NCBI GenBank assembly: GCA_947089915.1
Contig: CAMUMB010000006.1
Location: 1 to 44,741 of the forward strand
Origin: an uncultured Caryophanales bacterium
GTDB lineage: Bacteria; Bacillota_I; Bacilli_A; RF39; UBA660
Direction: 5' to 3'
Length of the DNA: 44,741 nt
The notes beneath the pieces are model-generated. The model did not search any database. It saw only the letters and a list, made by a program, of their open reading frames with translations, and had not been told where the DNA came from. The translations under genes and the position numbers were made by a program. Below, piece by piece: positions 41,201 to 44,741 of this stretch (positions are counted from its first letter, which is position 1; every line of letters starts with the position of its first letter).

Positions 41201-43828
41201 ATGTTGAATTTTGAAGAAACTATAAATGATATAGAAAAAAAGAAAGTTAGGGATATTACAACAAAAGAATTAAAAGCGTATGGGTTTAGTAGTTATTATA
41301 TACAAAAGGCAATAGATATGGGGAAATTATTAAGAAGTGAAAGAGGAAAATATACTGTTATAAAAACACGAGATAGAAATTTAATATTTGATAGGTTTGT
41401 ATCTGCAGTATTCAAAAGTGACTTTGAAGAAGCTTATCATAAATTAATCATGAATGTGAGTCTTCAAGTAGATCATGCATATGATAATCATCTTTATATC
41501 TATGCATTATTGTTAAAAGAAATTTTGAAAGATAAGGATTATGATTTTTCATTTATGGATGACCTATGGCAATATAGTGGAGTTTCTTCTTTTGATTTAG
41601 GAAATCATATATATTTAAAGAAATTTGAAGAAGCTGTTATGGCATCTAAATTTAATGATGCATTATCGTATATTAGTACCTATAAAAAGCTAGGGATAAG
41701 TAATTCTGGAAAAAACTATATCAGTACAAATGTATTTCAACATTTGGTTTCTGCAGCTATTTATCAAAAAAGAAATGAACAGAAAAAATTGCAAGAACAG
41801 CTTATAAAATCTAAAAATAGTCAAATGTATTGGAGAAAATACAGGTTTCATTTAAAAAATAATGATTATAAAGAAACAATTGAGGATTTAAAAAATATAA
41901 AATTATATGAAGATAACTCAAATATACCAAAATGGATTGATTTATTAAATATATGCATCCATATGGAAGAAGAGCTAACTATTATCTTAGACCAAAATGA
42001 AGATTATGGTAATTTAGATGATTTACAAAAATTGTCCAAATCAATTGAAAATAAGGATTATATAATGGCTTGGAAATTTGTTCTTATATGTATTCAAAAA
42101 AATCCAAATTCTAATGATTTAAAAAAATATAGAGATTTATTGCAAAAAATAATGCAATTAAATACAAAAAATATAAAACAAAAAGAGCAGGAAGAACCAA
42201 TGGAAGAATTAAACATTTCACAAGAAATTACAGTTGATAGTCTTGCAGATTTTATTTACAATAAAGAATATGGAAAAGTACGGGAATTTCTAGAAAATTA
42301 TCCTCAAAATATGGTCGACAATAGGACTTATGCATATATTTTGAAATTAATAAAAGGTTTGAGTCAAATACACCAGTTAAAATTGCCCTCTGAAATGAGT
42401 GAAATTCAGTATACAACTTCTGAATCTGATATTTTTAAACATTTTTTTGAAGCATTAAGATTTCAGGATTATAACGAGGCCTATCAATATGCAGTTCTTT
42501 GCGAAGAAAGAAATCTCATAGCTAGACCAAATGATGTAGAGTTTACATTGTACCGTTTTATATTGGAAGATATTATAGAAGCAATAGAAATTGCAGAAAA
42601 ACAATTAGAAGCCAAAAAGCAATTACAAATATTAAATGAAAAATTAAATTACATTGTTTATGAAACCAATATTACAGAACAATTAGAAAATTTAAAAGAA
42701 CTTTTGCAAGAAAAAGCAGAATGGAATACTAGTGAGCAAGTTATCATGTATGAAACTTATGCATTAGATATTTTAGATACGATTGAAATAGCCAAAGAAA
42801 ATAGACTAGATGAATCTTATTTTGAAACGTATGATAGTCAAAGTAACCAACTTTCTACAAAATTCCTAAAAGCAATTCAAAATGGAGATTATGTAACAGC
42901 TTATCAAATCATTACAAATAAGAATTGGATTGATCAAACAAAAACAATAGAAAATAAGAAATATTTTGTTTTATATAAGAAGTTATTATCTTTACTAAAT
43001 AATGAACTCAATAGGAAAGAAAAGGTAATATTTGAAGAAAAACATGAAGAATCGAATCATATAGTGGATGTTTTAGAAGAAATATGGCAACTTACTAAAA
43101 AATATCAGTATAAAGAAGCTTATGTTGTCAGTCAAGAAAATGCATTAGAAATGAGTGATTCTTTAAGGATTGTACTAGATACTTATTTACCTTTATTACA
43201 GACTATTTTGAGCAAAGAAATACATTTATATCTGAATCAATATGAAGAAAATATGCGTAGGGGTAATTTTGATATTGCTACTAAATCATTAATGGAATAT
43301 CAAGAATTTGTAAAAAGATTAGGACTCAACTATGAATTAGATTATTACTTTGCTCGATTGGAGTCTATGCAAAAAGAAGCAAATAGTGATTGTTTTGTTC
43401 AAAAAGAACGATTATATGATTATGGATTCTATTGTTTTGAACAATGTGAATATGAAAAATGTATAGAAATTATGAATCAATATATAGAATTAGATCATGA
43501 TTTCAGTGCGAAAGGCTATATGTTAAGAGCAGAAGCTTATAGAGTATTAGATTCACTAGAAGCTTCTAAAAAAGATTACGAAAAAGCAATTTCCATCATT
43601 CCAGAACCAACTGCATTTCAAAAATTAGGCATGATAAATATTCAAACTGGAGATTATGAATTGGCTTTATCCAACTTTTTAGAATATGAAAAGAGATGTC
43701 CAAATCAATCTCTTGATAATTTAACGTTTATCAGTAATAGTTATCAACACTTAAAGGATACTGAAAATCAAAAGAAGTATGAATTACGTATCCAATGTTT
43801 CAATCAACAAGAATGGATGAAATGGTAA
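41201..43828 (+). CDS. large TPR-like repeat protein with AbiEi-like N-terminus
   Basis: The 875-residue soluble protein begins with about 60 residues resembling the AbiEi-type winged helix (RDITTKELKAYGFSSYYIQ ... GKLLRSERGKYTVI). The rest is helical repeat. One loosely repeated unit reads FxKAIQNGDYVTAYQIITNK or FFEALRFQDYNEAYQYAV. The last 130 residues look like true TPRs (YDYGFYCFEQCEYEKCIEIM, AYRVLDSLEASKKDYEKAIS). There is no signal or membrane helix. GAGGTAGGTG lies upstream. It could be a scaffold or regulator; the N-terminus hints at DNA binding. Function is unknown. Confidence 0.75.
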   Translation: MLNFEETINDIEKKKVRDITTKELKAYGFSSYYIQKAIDMGKLLRSERGKYTVIKTRDRNLIFDRFVSAVFKSDFEEAYHKLIMNVSLQVDHAYDNHLYIYALLLKEILKDKDYDFSFMDDLWQYSGVSSFDLGNHIYLKKFEEAVMASKFNDALSYISTYKKLGISNSGKNYISTNVFQHLVSAAIYQKRNEQKKLQEQLIKSKNSQMYWRKYRFHLKNNDYKETIEDLKNIKLYEDNSNIPKWIDLLNICIHMEEELTIILDQNEDYGNLDDLQKLSKSIENKDYIMAWKFVLICIQKNPNSNDLKKYRDLLQKIMQLNTKNIKQKEQEEPMEELNISQEITVDSLADFIYNKEYGKVREFLENYPQNMVDNRTYAYILKLIKGLSQIHQLKLPSEMSEIQYTTSESDIFKHFFEALRFQDYNEAYQYAVLCEERNLIARPNDVEFTLYRFILEDIIEAIEIAEKQLEAKKQLQILNEKLNYIVYETNITEQLENLKELLQEKAEWNTSEQVIMYETYALDILDTIEIAKENRLDESYFETYDSQSNQLSTKFLKAIQNGDYVTAYQIITNKNWIDQTKTIENKKYFVLYKKLLSLLNNELNRKEKVIFEEKHEESNHIVDVLEEIWQLTKKYQYKEAYVVSQENALEMSDSLRIVLDTYLPLLQTILSKEIHLYLNQYEENMRRGNFDIATKSLMEYQEFVKRLGLNYELDYYFARLESMQKEANSDCFVQKERLYDYGFYCFEQCEYEKCIEIMNQYIELDHDFSAKGYMLRAEAYRVLDSLEASKKDYEKAISIIPEPTAFQKLGMINIQTGDYELALSNFLEYEKRCPNQSLDNLTFISNSYQHLKDTENQKKYELRIQCFNQQEWMKW

Positions 43829-43848
43829 GTTAGTACTTATCTTTTTTT
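43824..43848 (+). terminator. terminator of the repeat-protein gene
   Basis: GGTAAGT and ACTTATC pair with one G-U around a 4-nt loop, followed by seven T residues. It overlaps the stop codon. Confidence 0.6.
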
Positions 43849-43881
43849 CTACTTTATTATATAATGTTTTTGGTGAAGTAT

Positions 43882-44688
43882 ATGGAATTCTATAGAGAAG
43901 TTGAAAAAAGTATTATAAAAAAGTATCGCAAAGAAATATGGAGTAAATTTGTGCGTGCAGTAAAAGAGTATCAGCTGATTCAAGAAGGAGATAAAATTGC
44001 TATTTGTATCAGTGGTGGGAAAGATTCTATGTTGATGGCAAAATGTATGCAGGAATTAAAAAGACATGGACAAATTCCTTTTGAAGTAGAATATTTGGTA
44101 ATGGATCCTGGATATCATACTAAAAATCGTAAATTGATTGAAGAAAATGCCCAAAAATTAAATATTCCAATTCATATCTTTGAAAGTAATATCTTTGAAG
44201 TAACAGATCATATAGAAGGGAACCCATGTTACTTATGTGCACGTATGCGAAGAGGATGCCTTTATAGTAAAGCGAAGGAACTTGGTTGTAATAAAATTGC
44301 TTTAGGACATCACTTTGATGATGTCGTTGAAACGATTGTCATGAGCTTATTTTATGGAGCAGAATTTAAAACAATGATGCCTAAATTACACAGTACCAAC
44401 TTTGAAGGAATGGAGTTAATCAGACCTTTATATCTTATCAAAGAACAAGATATTATTAGTTGGAAAAATTATCATAATTTAACATTCTTAAATTGCGCTT
44501 GTCGTTTAACAGAAAATAAAGAAGATTTATCTTCTAAGCGAAAAGAAATCAAAGAATTTATCAAATCATATAAAAAAATAAATCCTAATATTGATATCAA
44601 TATATTTAGAAGTGTTGAAAATGTCAACCTAAATACATTAATCGGATATCATGACGGGACTGATAGACATCACTTTTTAGATGATTAG
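43882..44688 (+). CDS. TtcA-family tRNA thiolation protein
   Basis: The 268-residue N-type ATP pyrophosphatase has the PP-loop SGGKDSMLMAK. A central Cys pair (NPCYLCARMRRGCLY), HHFDDVVETIVMSLFYGAEF and a later CACRL follow. This is the TtcA layout: activation of tRNA cytidine 32 and 2-thiolation using an Fe-S cluster bound by the Cys residues. Gram-positive relatives may have other substrates. GGTGAAG just before ATG 43882 makes it the likelier start than the in-frame ATG at 43864. The last 53 bases of the window hold no gene. Confidence 0.88.
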   Translation: MEFYREVEKSIIKKYRKEIWSKFVRAVKEYQLIQEGDKIAICISGGKDSMLMAKCMQELKRHGQIPFEVEYLVMDPGYHTKNRKLIEENAQKLNIPIHIFESNIFEVTDHIEGNPCYLCARMRRGCLYSKAKELGCNKIALGHHFDDVVETIVMSLFYGAEFKTMMPKLHSTNFEGMELIRPLYLIKEQDIISWKNYHNLTFLNCACRLTENKEDLSSKRKEIKEFIKSYKKINPNIDINIFRSVENVNLNTLIGYHDGTDRHHFLDD

Positions 44689-44741
44689 TTAGTGTAGAAT
44701 AAGTGTGGAGATTTAACACCTAAAAAATAGAATTATAACTA

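Overview
The window reads as chromosomal DNA from a low-GC, wall-bearing Firmicutes/Bacilli lineage. Evidence for this is the strong AGGAGG-type ribosome sites, AT-rich codons, peptidoglycan genes (murC, murD), a lipoteichoic-acid-synthase-type enzyme, and sporulation genes (spoIIIAH-like, gerE, gerM). TGA is used as a normal stop, so the code is standard and this is not a true mycoplasma. An uncultured gut-type Bacilli lineage (RF39/Erysipelotrichia-like) would fit, but that placement is inference.

Region 1 (1-11.1 kb, mostly minus strand): a 3'-incomplete cytosine-5 DNA methyltransferase, murC, a compact Tad/Flp pilus operon (Flp pilin, two pseudopilins, TadZ, TadA, TadB carrying an extra Ig-like N-terminal region, TadC), a divergent DUF192 protein, a YugP-type membrane protease, cysS and cysK. 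Region 2 (11.2-16.2 kb): two tRNAs, then a roughly 4.8 kb foreign block. It holds a large serine recombinase, small orphan ORFs, structured non-coding DNA, an IS110-family transposase with a candidate bridge RNA in its leader, and a palindrome-rich insert. The block is bracketed by imperfect copies of the tRNA-Leu 3' end.

Region 3 (16.3-26.5 kb): membrane and regulatory genes (two unassigned membrane proteins, one with a permuted papain-like domain; XRE regulator plus DUF4097 protein; ASCH protein; TcdA; Rpn-type nuclease; OmpR-type two-component system; a glycine-rich surface protein). Region 4 (26.6-31.5 kb): a remodelled Rnf operon. It contains RnfC, an RnfD-RnfG fusion, a 32-residue membrane microprotein resembling the RnfG N-terminus, a Cys/His/Asp protein, RnfE, RnfA, a 37-residue membrane peptide with four regularly spaced Cys, and an 83-residue RnfB with only the N-terminal Fe-S domain. 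This is the strongest candidate for an undescribed variant system.

Region 5 (31.6-44.7 kb): murD, hypotheticals, a LtaS-like enzyme, then spoIIIAH-gerE-gerM, whose upstream regions carry sigmaE/sigmaK-like boxes in the order expected for mother-cell sporulation genes. After these come tRNA-Arg, an M23-like protein with an altered zinc motif, a large repeat-rich protein with an AbiEi-like N-terminus, and a TtcA-type tRNA thiolase. All calls come from reading the sequence; no database search was run.
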